From Treponema sp. UBA4307 (GTDB taxonomy: Bacteria; Spirochaetota; Spirochaetia; Treponematales; Treponemataceae), in the NCBI GenBank assembly GCA_002394685.1, contig DGUP01000010.1:8293-72292 (forward strand): a stretch of 64,000 nt of DNA, written 5' to 3'. The position numbers were made by a program, and so were the translations under genes. Shown one piece after another: positions 8,275 through 18,125 of this stretch (positions are counted from its first letter, which is position 1; every line of letters begins with the position of its first letter). The notes under the pieces were generated by a model. That model made no database searches. It was not told the DNA's origin and saw only the letters and a list, made by a program, of their open reading frames with translations.

Positions 8275-11106
8275 ATGGAAAAAGAAAACAACAATACAGT
8301 TTACATTTTAGATTCATATGGACTGATTTACAGAGCTTATTTTGCCCTTATAAATCATCCTCTCATAAATTCTGCAGGAGACAATATTTCTGCAGTGATG
8401 ATTTTTTTCAGAAACCTGAAAGCCTTACTTTCTAAATACAAACCTGGTTATCTGGCTGCGGCATTTGATTCAAAAGGAAAAACCTTCCGCCACCAGCGCT
8501 ATCCGGAATACAAGGCAAACAGAATGAAGACCCCGGAAGATCTTCATGCCCAGATTCCCTGGATTGAAGAAATTCTCCATGATCTGAACATTCCAGTTCT
8601 CCGCTCTGAAGGTTTTGAAGCAGATGATATTATTGCTACTGTAGCAAAAACCTGCCGTGAAAAAGGTATGGAATGCCGAATTCTTTCAGGAGACAAGGAT
8701 TTACTTCAACTTGTAAACGACACCTGTAAAGAAATGCAGCCTGACAAAAATAATGGTGGCTGGATTACCATGGGTCCTTCTGAAGTTGAAGAAAGCTGGG
8801 GACTGCCGCCGGAAAAAATTCTTGATTATCTTTCTCTGGTGGGAGATGCAGCAGATAATGTGCCGGGAGTAAAAGGTGTTGGTAACAAAACTGCCCTTAA
8901 ACTCTTAAACGAATACGGCAGTCTTGAAGGCATTTACCAGCATGCGGCAGAAATCAAAGGTGCTCTTGGTGAAAAAATCCGCAGCGACAAAGAAAATGCT
9001 GCTCTTTCAAAAGAACTGATAACTTTAAAAGATGATGTTCCAGTTGAAATAAATTTTGATGAATTAAAAACTGATGATTTAAATTACAAGGCCGCCGCTG
9101 ACAAACTTAAGTTCTACGGAGCCTTTGCAGCAGCAAAAGCATTTGCAGAAGAAGCAGGCTATACACTTTCAGGCTCATCTTCTGAAAAAAAGCCGGAATC
9201 AAAATCCCCGGATAAAAATTCTCAGGTAGAACTGCTTCTGGGTGAAGAAGAAACTCCCCTTGAAGTAAAGCAGAACTCAGGCAGCTACAGGCCAGTTACC
9301 AGTCTGGAAGATTTGACTTCTATTGTGGACCAGATTCTTGCAAGCCCGGACAAAAGTTTTGCCTTTGACACAGAGACAGACTCCCTTGAATCTCATAAAG
9401 CAGGTCTGGTGGGATTCAGTCTTTGTAACAAAAGCGGCACTGCAGTTTACGTACCGGTAATTCTTCCAGGTGGAATGTTCGCTCAGGAATGCATTTCAAA
9501 ATCAGACTGCATGAAAGAACTGGAAAAACTTTTTCTCAATAAAGAAGTTACTGCTATCATGCACAACGGTAAATTCGACATTGAAGTTCTTCTTGCAAAC
9601 GGTTTATCCCGCCTGCCTGAATGTAAAATTGCAGACACAATGATTGCGGCCTGGATTTTAAATCCTGATGGAACAGGCAAATCACCTTACTCCCTGGAAT
9701 ATCTGGGAGAAACAAAACTTGGCCTTAAAGGAATTGAGTTTAAGGATATTGTAGAAAAAGGCCAGACCTTTGCAGATGTAGAGCTGGAAAAAGCTTATCC
9801 TTATGGAGCGGAAGATGCAGACTTTACCTGGCAGCTCTGGCAAATCTACAAAAAGAAACTGGAAGAATCTCCTAAAATCAAGGAACTTTTCTACAACATG
9901 GAAATGCCCCTTCTGCCAATTCTTGTATCAATGGAAATGGAAGGAATCCATCTGGACAAAAAGGCTCTTGCAGATTTTTCAGTTGAATTAACAGAAGAAA
10001 TCGCTCAAAAAGAAAAAGAAATCTATCAGGCTGCAGGCCACGAATTTAACATTGCTTCCACAAAGCAGCTGCAGACAGTTCTCTTTGAAGAACAGGGTCT
10101 GATTCCAGGCAAAAAAACTAAAACCGGATATTCCACAGATACAGCAGTTCTGGAAGAATTATGCGAGCGCACAGAAAATCCTATTCCTCAGAAAATTCTG
10201 GACTATCGTTCTTATACAAAACTTCAGTCCACTTATGTAGAAACTCTTCCTCTTCTTGCTGATTCCAACGGCAGACTTCACACATCATTTTTGCAGACAG
10301 GAACTGCAACAGGCCGACTTTCAAGCAGGGATCCGAACCTTCAGAACATTCCGGTAAGAGATGAAAATGGCCGCCGCATCCGTTCAGCATTTACTGCAAT
10401 TCCAGGCACAGTTTTAATTTCTGCAGATTATGCCCAGATTGAACTTGTTGTACTGGCCCATCTGTCCGGAGACAAAAATCTTTCTTCTGCATTCCAGAAT
10501 GGAATCGATGTACACAAATCAACTGCCGCCCTTATTTACGGACTGGATGCAGATCAGGTTACGCCTCAGCAGCGCCGCTTTGCAAAAACCGTAAACTTCG
10601 GAGTTATGTATGGAATGAGTTCTTTCCGTCTGGCAAAAGAATTAAATATTTCCCGCACTGAAGCAAAGAATTTTATTGACCAGTACTTTACAACTTACGC
10701 AGATGTAAGACGTTTTATTGATAAGACAATTGAAGATGCAAAAGCAACCGGATGTGTAGAAACCATTATGGGCCGCCGTAGAGTGATAAAACAAATTCTC
10801 AGCAAAAACAAAATGGAACAGCAGGCCGGTGAAAGAGTTGCAATCAACACACCAATTCAGGGCTCAGCTGCAGACATTGTAAAAACTGCCATGCTGAAAG
10901 TAAATAAAGCCCTAAAGGAAAGCGGATCAAAAGCAAAAATGCTGCTCCAGGTTCATGATGAATTGATTTTTGAATGTCCGGATGATGAAAAAACCGTAAA
11001 AGAAACAATCGACCTTATTACCAGAGAAATGGAAGGGGCCGTTAAACTGTCAGTACCGCTCAGAGTTTCTGTTGAAACAGGAAAAAACTGGGGAGAATTC
11101 CACTGA
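8275..11106 (+). CDS. polA: DNA polymerase I
   Basis: About 943 residues from the ATG at 8275, chosen because the family begins with VYILDSYGLIYRAYFA; the longer TTG start at 8236 adds unrelated residues. All three activities look intact: 5' nuclease domain (residues 1-300), 3'-5' exonuclease with FAFDTETDS, MHNGKFDIEVL and the YxxxD-type third motif, and the polymerase with motif A SADYAQIELVVLAHLSGD, motif B RRFAKTVNFGVMYG and motif C QVHDELIFE. Motif A has Val where most family members have Arg (IELRVLA). It fills Okazaki-fragment gaps and repairs DNA. It overlaps coaE by one base (TGATG) and the two should be translated together. The upstream promoter implies a leaderless message. Confidence 0.97.
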   Translation: MEKENNNTVYILDSYGLIYRAYFALINHPLINSAGDNISAVMIFFRNLKALLSKYKPGYLAAAFDSKGKTFRHQRYPEYKANRMKTPEDLHAQIPWIEEILHDLNIPVLRSEGFEADDIIATVAKTCREKGMECRILSGDKDLLQLVNDTCKEMQPDKNNGGWITMGPSEVEESWGLPPEKILDYLSLVGDAADNVPGVKGVGNKTALKLLNEYGSLEGIYQHAAEIKGALGEKIRSDKENAALSKELITLKDDVPVEINFDELKTDDLNYKAAADKLKFYGAFAAAKAFAEEAGYTLSGSSSEKKPESKSPDKNSQVELLLGEEETPLEVKQNSGSYRPVTSLEDLTSIVDQILASPDKSFAFDTETDSLESHKAGLVGFSLCNKSGTAVYVPVILPGGMFAQECISKSDCMKELEKLFLNKEVTAIMHNGKFDIEVLLANGLSRLPECKIADTMIAAWILNPDGTGKSPYSLEYLGETKLGLKGIEFKDIVEKGQTFADVELEKAYPYGAEDADFTWQLWQIYKKKLEESPKIKELFYNMEMPLLPILVSMEMEGIHLDKKALADFSVELTEEIAQKEKEIYQAAGHEFNIASTKQLQTVLFEEQGLIPGKKTKTGYSTDTAVLEELCERTENPIPQKILDYRSYTKLQSTYVETLPLLADSNGRLHTSFLQTGTATGRLSSRDPNLQNIPVRDENGRRIRSAFTAIPGTVLISADYAQIELVVLAHLSGDKNLSSAFQNGIDVHKSTAALIYGLDADQVTPQQRRFAKTVNFGVMYGMSSFRLAKELNISRTEAKNFIDQYFTTYADVRRFIDKTIEDAKATGCVETIMGRRRVIKQILSKNKMEQQAGERVAINTPIQGSAADIVKTAMLKVNKALKESGSKAKMLLQVHDELIFECPDDEKTVKETIDLITREMEGAVKLSVPLRVSVETGKNWGEFH

Positions 11107-11705
11107 TGATTCTTTGCGTTACAGGGCCAATGGCTGCAGGAAAAAATGCCGCCTCTTCAATTCTTGAAAAAAAAGGATTTGCCTGTGTAGATGCAGACCT
11201 TTTAGTTCATCAGGCTGTGGAAAATGCAAAAGAAGAAATTCTTGCAAGTTTCGGCAGTCTGGCAGAAGAAAAAGGCCTGCCCCTTTTAAGGGAAAATGGG
11301 CATATTAATAGAAGAAACCTTGGCGCTCTGATTTTTCAGTCCCCGGAACTGATTAAAAAGCAGGAGGATATTGTTTATCCTATTCTCAACGACCTTTTTG
11401 AAGACTTTATGGAAGAAAATAAGGGCAGAAATCTGGTAATAAACGCTACAGTTCTTTATAAAGTTCCACTGATAAAAAAAGTAGACAGTGTTCTTTTTAT
11501 AGATGCCCCCTTGTTACAGAGACTTTTCAGAGCAAAAAAGAGGGATGGTATGTCCCTCAAACTGATTTTGCAGCGATTTAAGGCACAAAGAAATCTTTTT
11601 GCTAAATATAAAAAATCAGTTGCCGATACTGTAAGAGTAGGAAATACCGGCAGCATGAAAAAACTGGAGTGGAAAATTGATAAATTCCTCACTGAGCGCC
11701 GGTAG
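11106..11705 (+). CDS. coaE: Dephospho-CoA kinase
   Basis: A 199-residue P-loop kinase that phosphorylates dephospho-CoA in the last step of coenzyme A synthesis. Motifs: VTGPMAAGKNAAS (the P-loop ends GKN rather than GKS/T), DADLLVHQAV for the CoA-side, GHINRRNLGALIF, HP-equivalent IVYPIL, and the lid stretch RLFRAKKRDGMS. The length is normal. The start overlaps the polA stop. The Asn after the P-loop lysine is unusual, but the rest of the fold is clear. Confidence 0.88.
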   Translation: MILCVTGPMAAGKNAASSILEKKGFACVDADLLVHQAVENAKEEILASFGSLAEEKGLPLLRENGHINRRNLGALIFQSPELIKKQEDIVYPILNDLFEDFMEENKGRNLVINATVLYKVPLIKKVDSVLFIDAPLLQRLFRAKKRDGMSLKLILQRFKAQRNLFAKYKKSVADTVRVGNTGSMKKLEWKIDKFLTERR

Positions 11706-11715
11706 GGGATAAATT

Positions 11716-12651
11716 ATGGAACAGAAAAAAACACTTTGGATTGTCCTGTCATCAGGCATCTTTTTACTTGTAGTAATATTAACAGCAATCCTTTTTTTTA
11801 AAAAGGACTCAGGAGCAAGCAAAAATTCCAGTTCAGCCTGGGTTTCTCCATCAATTTCTGATATAAGGGTAAATCCATCTTCTACCCCGGAATCTTCATC
11901 TTCAGAACTTCCAAAAGAAGATGAACAGCTTTCTCTTGTAAATACAGACCAGACTGCTGAAGGTCCTGTTGAACCAACAGTTGACGGCAAATATCTTGGA
12001 GAAAACGCCCTGACAGCCGATGAAGCAACTGTAAATGCAGATAAGGCAACTGTAAATGCAGATACAGTTTACGTAAGCGGAACTACACTTCAGCTTAATA
12101 CTATAAATTCAAATACTGTAACTCCAATAAATGAAGCCGCAGAAAACGCAATCAATAAAACTAATGAAGCAAGAGGAACTGCTTCAAGTAGTGCTGTTTC
12201 AGAAAATTCATCAAAGAAAACTACAGAAACTACAACTACTTCAAATACAAGCAGCAAAAAGAATACAAGTTCAGGCAGTTCAACTTCAACATCTGCTTCA
12301 ACTTCTAAAAAATCATCTGCTTCATCAAAGAGCAGTTCAAAATCATCAGGCTCAGGAAATACAGCTGCTCCAGCAAGCACACCGGCTCCAAGTTTCTGGG
12401 TTCAGGCCGCATCATACACAACAAAGAAAAATGCTGATGAAGCCCGTGCCGCACTGGAAGCAAGTTCACTTCCTTGCGAAGTATTTACCTATAAAGATCC
12501 AAATACAGATAAACTCTACTACAGAGTTCGTGTTGGACCTTATACAACAAAGTCTGAAGCTGAATACTGGCAGGCAAAAATTTCCGCTATGGACTATTTC
12601 AAGGGCTCAAGCTCTTACGTAACAAACGCTGCTGCAAAGGCACAGAACTAG
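11716..12651 (+). CDS. Membrane-anchored SPOR-domain protein
   Basis: A 311-residue protein with a short cytoplasmic tail, one membrane span (TLWIVLSSGIFLLVVILTAILFF), a long low-complexity Ser/Thr/Ala/Asn-rich linker, and a C-terminal SPOR domain (FWVQAASYTTKKNADEARAAL... YYRVRVGPYTTKSEAEYW), about residues 228-305. SPOR domains bind glycan strands stripped of stem peptides at the division septum, so this is a likely divisome or wall-remodelling component. GGGATAAATT-type binding site precedes ATG 11716, ten bases after coaE; ybaK follows after four bases, so polA, coaE, this gene and ybaK form one operon. The architecture resembles FtsN-like proteins without being assignable to one. Confidence 0.88.
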   Translation: MEQKKTLWIVLSSGIFLLVVILTAILFFKKDSGASKNSSSAWVSPSISDIRVNPSSTPESSSSELPKEDEQLSLVNTDQTAEGPVEPTVDGKYLGENALTADEATVNADKATVNADTVYVSGTTLQLNTINSNTVTPINEAAENAINKTNEARGTASSSAVSENSSKKTTETTTTSNTSSKKNTSSGSSTSTSASTSKKSSASSKSSSKSSGSGNTAAPASTPAPSFWVQAASYTTKKNADEARAALEASSLPCEVFTYKDPNTDKLYYRVRVGPYTTKSEAEYWQAKISAMDYFKGSSSYVTNAAAKAQN

Positions 12652-12655
12652 TCCT

Positions 12656-13144
12656 ATGGCAAAGAAAACAAATGCAATGCGCATCCTGGAAAGCGCAAAA
12701 ATTCCTTACGAAACTTCATCTTATGATGATGATGGAGAACATGTTCTGGAAAGAGGTGCTGCGGAAGCTCTTGCAGCAAAACTGGGCATTTCCCCAGACT
12801 GTGTTTATAAAACCATTGTCATGAGAACTGAAACTAAAGAAGTTGTGGTTTTCTGCCAGAGTGCAGTTCACGAAATTAACCTGAAGAAAGCAAGACAGGC
12901 TTGTGGAGCAAAAGAAGTTTCACCGGTAAAGCCTGATGAACTTTTAGCCCTGACCGGTTACGTAAGGGGCGGATGTTCTCCTTTAGGAATGAGGAAAAAA
13001 TACCGCACCTTCATTGACCAGAGCCTGACTTCTCACGAAAAGGTTTACGTCAGTGCAGGAGTAAGAGGCTGCCAGCTGATTCTAAAACCGGAAGACCTGC
13101 TAAAAGCAACCGGCGCTACTTTAGTTGACCTGGTTCTTGAATAA
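12656..13144 (+). CDS. ybaK: Cys-tRNA(Pro)/Cys-tRNA(Cys) deacylase YbaK
   Basis: A 162-residue YbaK/EbsC-type editing domain that hydrolyses mischarged Cys-tRNA(Pro) in trans to prolyl-tRNA synthetase. Evidence is the family frame: MAKKTNAMRILESAKIPYE at the start, VYKTIVMRTE with the conserved lysine, LKKARQACGAKEV, and GYVRGGCSPLGMRKKYRTFID with the GxxSPxG loop. Length is standard. It begins four bases after the SPOR gene, the last member of the polA operon. The specific substrate is taken from the family. Confidence 0.92.
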   Translation: MAKKTNAMRILESAKIPYETSSYDDDGEHVLERGAAEALAAKLGISPDCVYKTIVMRTETKEVVVFCQSAVHEINLKKARQACGAKEVSPVKPDELLALTGYVRGGCSPLGMRKKYRTFIDQSLTSHEKVYVSAGVRGCQLILKPEDLLKATGATLVDLVLE

Positions 13145-13210
13145 AACAGTTCCCTTCCTACTTAATTCCTGATTCGAGTTTAAAAATTAATTGAATGTAT
13201 CAAAAATAAA

Positions 13211-13238
13211 GCGCAAAGGAGTAAAACGGCTTACGAAA
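13211..13238 (+). repeat. Single arm of the dispersed palindrome seen at 61351-61520
   Basis: Bases 13211-13238 match 61367-61395 at all but about two positions (core GGAGTAAAACGGCTTACG). Here only one arm is present, between convergent genes ybaK and the cyclase. Confidence 0.7.
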
Positions 13239-13240
13239 TT

Positions 13241-16045
13241 TTATTTAGTCTTCATTGTAAATACGCCGTCCCAGTCATCAGGGACACCATTCTTAATATT
13301 TTCCAGACATCTTGCAATCATTGATTTGCACACATCGCCGTCCGGTAAATAAAGCTGGCCTGCTTTCTTAAACATTGAAGACGCCTTTTTAAAGTCTCGG
13401 GTCATATAAACTTCAATCGCCTGGTTAAACAGTTCAACTGCATCAAGTTGTTCCTGAGGCATTTCATCTTTAACACCCACAATATTGTAAATTGGAACAG
13501 GTCTTTCAATATTAATAACACGAACAGAGTCCAGTTTGCGGGCCACAATCTTTCCCTTGTTTACACCTGAATCACACTGAAGCCATGCAGATTCAGAAGC
13601 CATTATCCAGGAACCATAAGCCTTGTTTACACCTTCCAGACGGGATGCAAGGTTAACGTTATCCCCCATGATTGAATAGTTCAGCTTTTTTGAAGTACCA
13701 ATATTTCCTACAACCATAGGACCATAATTCATACCAACACGGCTTTCCAGTACAATAGGATAATTATATTTCTTAAGGAATTCATCCTTGTGCTTAAGAT
13801 TGTATTCAACATCAACCTGCTTCATTCTTATTCCTGCAAGAATTGCATGATATGCCGAATATTCATCATCCAGAGGAGCCCCAAAGAAAGAAACGATTTC
13901 ATCTCCAACAAATTTATCCAGCGTACCCTGACAGTCATCAGAAGTAATTACATCTCCCAGTTCACCAAGGTAGTCATTCATTACAGCCAGAAGTTCCTGC
14001 GGATCGTTGATTTTTTCTGACATCTTTGAAAAGGACTTAACATCAGAGAAGAGAGCCGTTAAATTCTTCATACTTCCGCCAAGACGGGCAGTTTCAGGAT
14101 TTTTAATCATCTCTTCAACAACCTTTGGAGCTACGTAAGAACTGAAGGTATTCTTAATAAACTGCCGGTCATTCTTTGCATTTACAATTGAATCCACAAG
14201 GTAAACTACAAACAGCATAAGGAATGGAAGGAAAACCGGAATATATATATGGAAGAAAACCATCATCAGACAGTAAACCAGTATAAGAGCAAAAACGAAA
14301 ATACCGTTGAAAACAATTCTCTTAGCCAGAGGAAGCTGTCTTGTATAAAAAAGCATAAGCAGCATGAGCAGGAAGGCAGCTATAATTGCAGGGAATTCTT
14401 TTACAGGTTTTATGAAATTTTCGTGAAGAATTGTACTTGTAATGTTAGCATGCATACCAAGCTGAGGGTATTCTTTATAGAAAGGTGTATTTGAAATATC
14501 AGTAGTTGCAGTTGATGAGTTACCAAAGAAACATTCCTTGCCCTGAATTCTTTCAGCCATTGCAAAATACATTTCCTGATAATCGTCAATATACTGCTTA
14601 AGGTTGGTAATTTCCTCCGGCAGATTTCCATACTGTCCAAGCACCTCTATAACCTGAAGCATCTGCTGGAAAACTGCCTGATGAGTATAAACATAATCTT
14701 CAAATTCTTCCTGAGAAAAAGTTTCCTCCGTACTGCCATCAAGTCCGTAGCCCTGGCAGGAAGCAAGCATCTGGGCTAACTGATTCTGATTGTCATTATA
14801 TGCAGACATCAAATCATTAAAATTACCAAGAATAAAAATCTGATCTTCGTTGTACAGTTCTGAATCATCGTAATGAAGGGAAGCAAGGGCTTTTATTACA
14901 TCCTCTTCAAATCTTCTCAGGCGGATAAAATTTTTTACTCCACAGTGATTGATTCCAGTTTCGTAAGGCTCCCTGGACCAAGTAACCAGCATGCGGCCCT
15001 TTTCATCCAGAGGAATTTTTATATCGTGACGCTCCGGCTTTTTTTTCAGGGATTTTGGATTTAAGGCATTACGAAGGATGATATAATTTCCCTTTACTTC
15101 AACCTTTTCCACATCCAGAATCTGGAGAAGCGGTCTCATAGCCAGCTGAGCAAAATAACGGTCCTGGTACTGACCAAAGAGATAATTTCTGCGGCGCTTA
15201 CCGTCTGAATCTACAATTACATTTGTAAAGCCTGCACCTTTTGCACCAGAAGCGATTTTTTTAATTACAGGGCTGAAGTGTTTTGAAACAGGAATCTTTT
15301 TTTCCGGATCATTAACCCAGTCAAAAGTAAATCTTTCCAGACCGTAATTTTTATCTTCCAGATGGCGGGCATCATCAAAACCTAAATCAGCTTTGTTAAT
15401 AGTCATGTAAGAATTGCCGAAATACTGAAGGGCACGGGCAAAATATTCATCATTATCTTTATAAAGATTTTCTGCAGAGTACATTCCGGAAGACAAATCG
15501 TAAACTACCGGCTTTATCATCTGTTCGTAAACAGTGTCGGTCAGTTCATCAATAGACATTTCATCTTCACCGGAAGAAGATGAATGATAGGCGTCTTTCA
15601 AAATATCCATTGAGTAGGAAATATCTGACAAAGCAGTCTGGTACTGTTTAGATGCAGATTCCTGCAGGGCTCCAATGTCCCTTACCTCCCGCGCTGATGG
15701 TGAGAGGTACTCAATATCAAAAACAGTGTAGTCAGCTCCCAGTTCTTTTAAGGCAATTACGACGTTTGCAATTTCGTCTCTAGGCCATGGCCAGTCACCC
15801 AGCTCTTCAATTGATTCATCATCAATATCAATCAAAAGAATTGAATCATCGATTTTTTCAGTCCGGGAAAATCCCAGAAGAGTGTCATAAATACGATATT
15901 CAAATCTGCTGAAAATATCAGAAAAACCTTCAACTGCAGGCAATTTTTTTGTAAAAGAAATCGCTGCGGCAACTATAAAGGAAACCAGAGCCAGAATTAA
16001 GACCGGCAGATACTTTTCCTTGAACTTTTTAACATTCATCTCCAT
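13241..16045 (-). CDS. CHASE2-domain adenylate cyclase
   Basis: A 934-residue membrane sensor enzyme making cyclic AMP. Order: one N-terminal membrane span, a large extracytoplasmic CHASE2 region (ILLIDIDDESIEELGDWPWPRDE at its start, about residues 40-540), three closely spaced spans (about 545-640), then a class III cyclase domain (about 670-850). Both metal aspartates (TALFSDVKSFS and DKFVGDEIVSFFG), the adenine-selecting Lys and Asp (DKFVGDE, IMGDNVNLASRLE) and the transition-state Asn and Arg are present, so it should be active on ATP. A short helical repeat tail follows. The ATG at 16045 lies seven bases after an extended TATAAT box, suggesting a leaderless message. Confidence 0.93.
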   Translation of the reverse strand: MEMNVKKFKEKYLPVLILALVSFIVAAAISFTKKLPAVEGFSDIFSRFEYRIYDTLLGFSRTEKIDDSILLIDIDDESIEELGDWPWPRDEIANVVIALKELGADYTVFDIEYLSPSAREVRDIGALQESASKQYQTALSDISYSMDILKDAYHSSSSGEDEMSIDELTDTVYEQMIKPVVYDLSSGMYSAENLYKDNDEYFARALQYFGNSYMTINKADLGFDDARHLEDKNYGLERFTFDWVNDPEKKIPVSKHFSPVIKKIASGAKGAGFTNVIVDSDGKRRRNYLFGQYQDRYFAQLAMRPLLQILDVEKVEVKGNYIILRNALNPKSLKKKPERHDIKIPLDEKGRMLVTWSREPYETGINHCGVKNFIRLRRFEEDVIKALASLHYDDSELYNEDQIFILGNFNDLMSAYNDNQNQLAQMLASCQGYGLDGSTEETFSQEEFEDYVYTHQAVFQQMLQVIEVLGQYGNLPEEITNLKQYIDDYQEMYFAMAERIQGKECFFGNSSTATTDISNTPFYKEYPQLGMHANITSTILHENFIKPVKEFPAIIAAFLLMLLMLFYTRQLPLAKRIVFNGIFVFALILVYCLMMVFFHIYIPVFLPFLMLFVVYLVDSIVNAKNDRQFIKNTFSSYVAPKVVEEMIKNPETARLGGSMKNLTALFSDVKSFSKMSEKINDPQELLAVMNDYLGELGDVITSDDCQGTLDKFVGDEIVSFFGAPLDDEYSAYHAILAGIRMKQVDVEYNLKHKDEFLKKYNYPIVLESRVGMNYGPMVVGNIGTSKKLNYSIMGDNVNLASRLEGVNKAYGSWIMASESAWLQCDSGVNKGKIVARKLDSVRVINIERPVPIYNIVGVKDEMPQEQLDAVELFNQAIEVYMTRDFKKASSMFKKAGQLYLPDGDVCKSMIARCLENIKNGVPDDWDGVFTMKTK

Positions 16046-16052
16046 AAGTTGA

Positions 16053-16061
16053 ATTATAACA
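16053..16061 (-). promoter_or_regulatory. Extended -10 promoter of the adenylate cyclase gene
   Basis: Minus-strand TGTTATAAT ends seven bases upstream of the ATG at 16045. No ribosome binding site lies between them. Confidence 0.55.
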
Positions 16062-16099
16062 CAGTAATTGATGTAAAAAAATGAATTTCCCTTTTAACA

Positions 16100-16128
16100 T
16101 TGTTTTATTATACATCCTGCATTAAAAT
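16100..16128 (+). promoter_or_regulatory. Sigma-70-type promoter of the envelope operon
   Basis: TTGTTT (16100-16105) and TAAAAT (16123-16128) are separated by 17 bases, 23 bases before the ATG at 16152; AAGGAAGAG serves as ribosome binding site in the short leader. Confidence 0.6.
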
Positions 16129-16151
16129 GGACTATAAAGGAAGAGATTATT

Positions 16152-16880
16152 ATGAAAAAAAGATTGATTTTCTTGTTTTCTATGATTTTCACAGCAATGG
16201 CAATTCATGCACAGTCTGCTGACTGCATCAGTGAACTGCTGGAAACTCAGAAAGCTACAATGGGACAGGTTTCCTATCTCTGCGCATCGCACCTGGGAAT
16301 TATCGAAGAAAGCGCCTCTTACGAAGAAGCTCTTACGGCAATGAAGGAAGCTGGAGTTATAAGAAATTCTAAAAGAATCACAATTAATACCCCTGTCCGC
16401 ATGGGTCAGTTCACCCTGATTTTATCTAAATGCTGGAACATTCAGGAAAGTTTATTTTACAAACTTCTTAAAAATAAAAGATATGCCTTTATGCAGTGCA
16501 AGGCTCTGGGAATTATACCAACATCAACTACTTCAGTTAAAATTGTAACAGGACGGGAAGTTCTGAATTACGTAACAATCTGTAATGAAATGTTCCCGGA
16601 TGGAGGACTTGAGCCTGTTTCTAAAAAGGATTCGGACCCTTCTGCTGAAGAAAGCATACCTTCTGTTGAAGAAACAGCACCTGCTGAAGCAAGCAGTACC
16701 CCTGCTGAAGAAACAGCACCTGTTGAAGAAAGCAGTACCCCTGCTGAAGCAGCAGCCCAGCCGGAAACAAGTGCACCTGCAGAATCAAGCAGTGCCCAGG
16801 CTGAAGAAAGCAGTGCTGAAGTAGCACCGGTTGAAGTTACCACAGCAGAATCTGAAAATACAGAAGGAGGTGCAGAATGA
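16152..16880 (+). CDS. Secreted protein with Glu/Ala/Pro/Ser-rich tail, 242 aa
   Basis: A signal peptide (MKKRLIFLFSMIFTAMAIHA) precedes a helical domain of about 135 residues of unknown family, then roughly 80 residues of repeats such as EETAPVEESSTPAEA. The tail resembles in composition the repeat of the SPOR protein at 3811-5877. It is the first gene of an operon; its stop overlaps the next start (ATGA at 16877). Given the partners (a barrel-like protein and a FecR-domain protein), an envelope role is likely. The function of the helical domain is not recognisable. Confidence 0.82.
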   Translation: MKKRLIFLFSMIFTAMAIHAQSADCISELLETQKATMGQVSYLCASHLGIIEESASYEEALTAMKEAGVIRNSKRITINTPVRMGQFTLILSKCWNIQESLFYKLLKNKRYAFMQCKALGIIPTSTTSVKIVTGREVLNYVTICNEMFPDGGLEPVSKKDSDPSAEESIPSVEETAPAEASSTPAEETAPVEESSTPAEAAAQPETSAPAESSSAQAEESSAEVAPVEVTTAESENTEGGAE

Positions 16881-18103
16881 AAAAATCAACAATTCTTAAG
16901 CTTGTACTTTCAGCTGTAATCGGAACCTCCTGCCTTACTGCAAACGCACAGGTCTTTACAGGACTTTTAGGCAACTCCACATCAATGACTGCTTCAAACA
17001 ATTCTGACAATCAATTCTCCCCTGCCCTTGACCAGAAAAACTTTTTCACTGCAGGAATGCGCATTCCTTTCAATCCGAAAGGTACAGTTTATTTTGCAGC
17101 ACAGGCAACCGGAACCTTTGACCTTTTCTTACTTGATTCCCAGCCTGAAATTTCATTTGGTCTGGATCTGGACCTGTTTAAGATGAATGCCTCTTTCCAG
17201 ACAAGAGACAAAAAAGCAGCCCTTCTTTCAATCGGAAGATTTCCTGTTACTGACATTACAGGAATTATTTATTCTCAGTCTGTTGATGGACTTCTTCTTC
17301 AGCTTAAGACTCAGCGTTTTTCAAGCACTTACTCTTTAGCATATACAGGTCTTCTTAACGGATTAAACATCTGCGAGCTGGACAGTAACGGCCTTCCTGC
17401 CACACCAGGAGCTGCAGTCATGCTTGAGGACTATGCAATCTATCAGTTTGGTTCACCTTATCTTATTGCAACAGGCTCTTTCTCTGCCCCATACCTTTTT
17501 GCAAACCAGACAGTTGGTCTTGAACTTTTCGGAGTTGCAGGACTTCCAGGAATAAACGTTTCACAAGTTGATGATCCCTTCCGCCTTTATGCAACACTTT
17601 ACATTAACGGACCTGTTACCCGCTTTATGTTCTACGATTTAACAAGTACTGTTGAAACATTCGGGGCTTTCCAGAAACTGGCAAATTTAAGTACCTTCCA
17701 CTTAAGCATTTACCCGGGATTCCTTTCATCTTCAATTACATTAGGTACTACTTATGCTTCAGGTGCACAGGCCGGGGAAGATGGAATTTTAACAAGCTTT
17801 GTACCATTTACAAAACTTACTGCAGTTAACTCAAAGGATGAACTTAATTTTTCTGCCGTTTCAAAGGCAAGTTTTGATTTTTCATGCAAGCCAATTTCTG
17901 ATTTATGGCTCAACATTGGTTATGCTGCTGATTTTAAGAATCCCGGAACAGAATTTACATACTTTGGATCAGAAATCAATTTAAAGGGCATTTATCAGAT
18001 ATTCACTGATCTTCAGGTAAATCTGGGAGCATCAGTTTTTATTGGTGCAAATCCAGCAGACAACAAATATGCCGCCAGCTTAAACGCTGTTATTTCTTTC
18101 TAG
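16877..18103 (+). CDS. Putative outer-membrane beta-barrel protein, 408 aa
   Basis: After a signal peptide (ending TANAQ near residue 25) the sequence is a long succession of amphipathic strands separated by turns, with many aromatic residues at strand ends and a C-terminal YAASLNAVISF strand ending in Phe, as in many outer-membrane barrels. No family is recognised. The start overlaps the previous gene by four bases, and the next gene follows after 22 bases with AAGGAGG, so the three are cotranscribed. Barrel topology is inferred from strand pattern and terminal Phe. Confidence 0.72.
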   Translation: MKKSTILKLVLSAVIGTSCLTANAQVFTGLLGNSTSMTASNNSDNQFSPALDQKNFFTAGMRIPFNPKGTVYFAAQATGTFDLFLLDSQPEISFGLDLDLFKMNASFQTRDKKAALLSIGRFPVTDITGIIYSQSVDGLLLQLKTQRFSSTYSLAYTGLLNGLNICELDSNGLPATPGAAVMLEDYAIYQFGSPYLIATGSFSAPYLFANQTVGLELFGVAGLPGINVSQVDDPFRLYATLYINGPVTRFMFYDLTSTVETFGAFQKLANLSTFHLSIYPGFLSSSITLGTTYASGAQAGEDGILTSFVPFTKLTAVNSKDELNFSAVSKASFDFSCKPISDLWLNIGYAADFKNPGTEFTYFGSEINLKGIYQIFTDLQVNLGASVFIGANPADNKYAASLNAVISF

Positions 18104-18125
18104 TTATACAAGGAGGATTTTGATT

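Noticed and set aside
12090..12622. Frames overlapping the Ser/Thr-rich linker of the SPOR protein
   Set aside because: Low-complexity shadow frames on both strands; the SPOR gene has signal, span and domain evidence.
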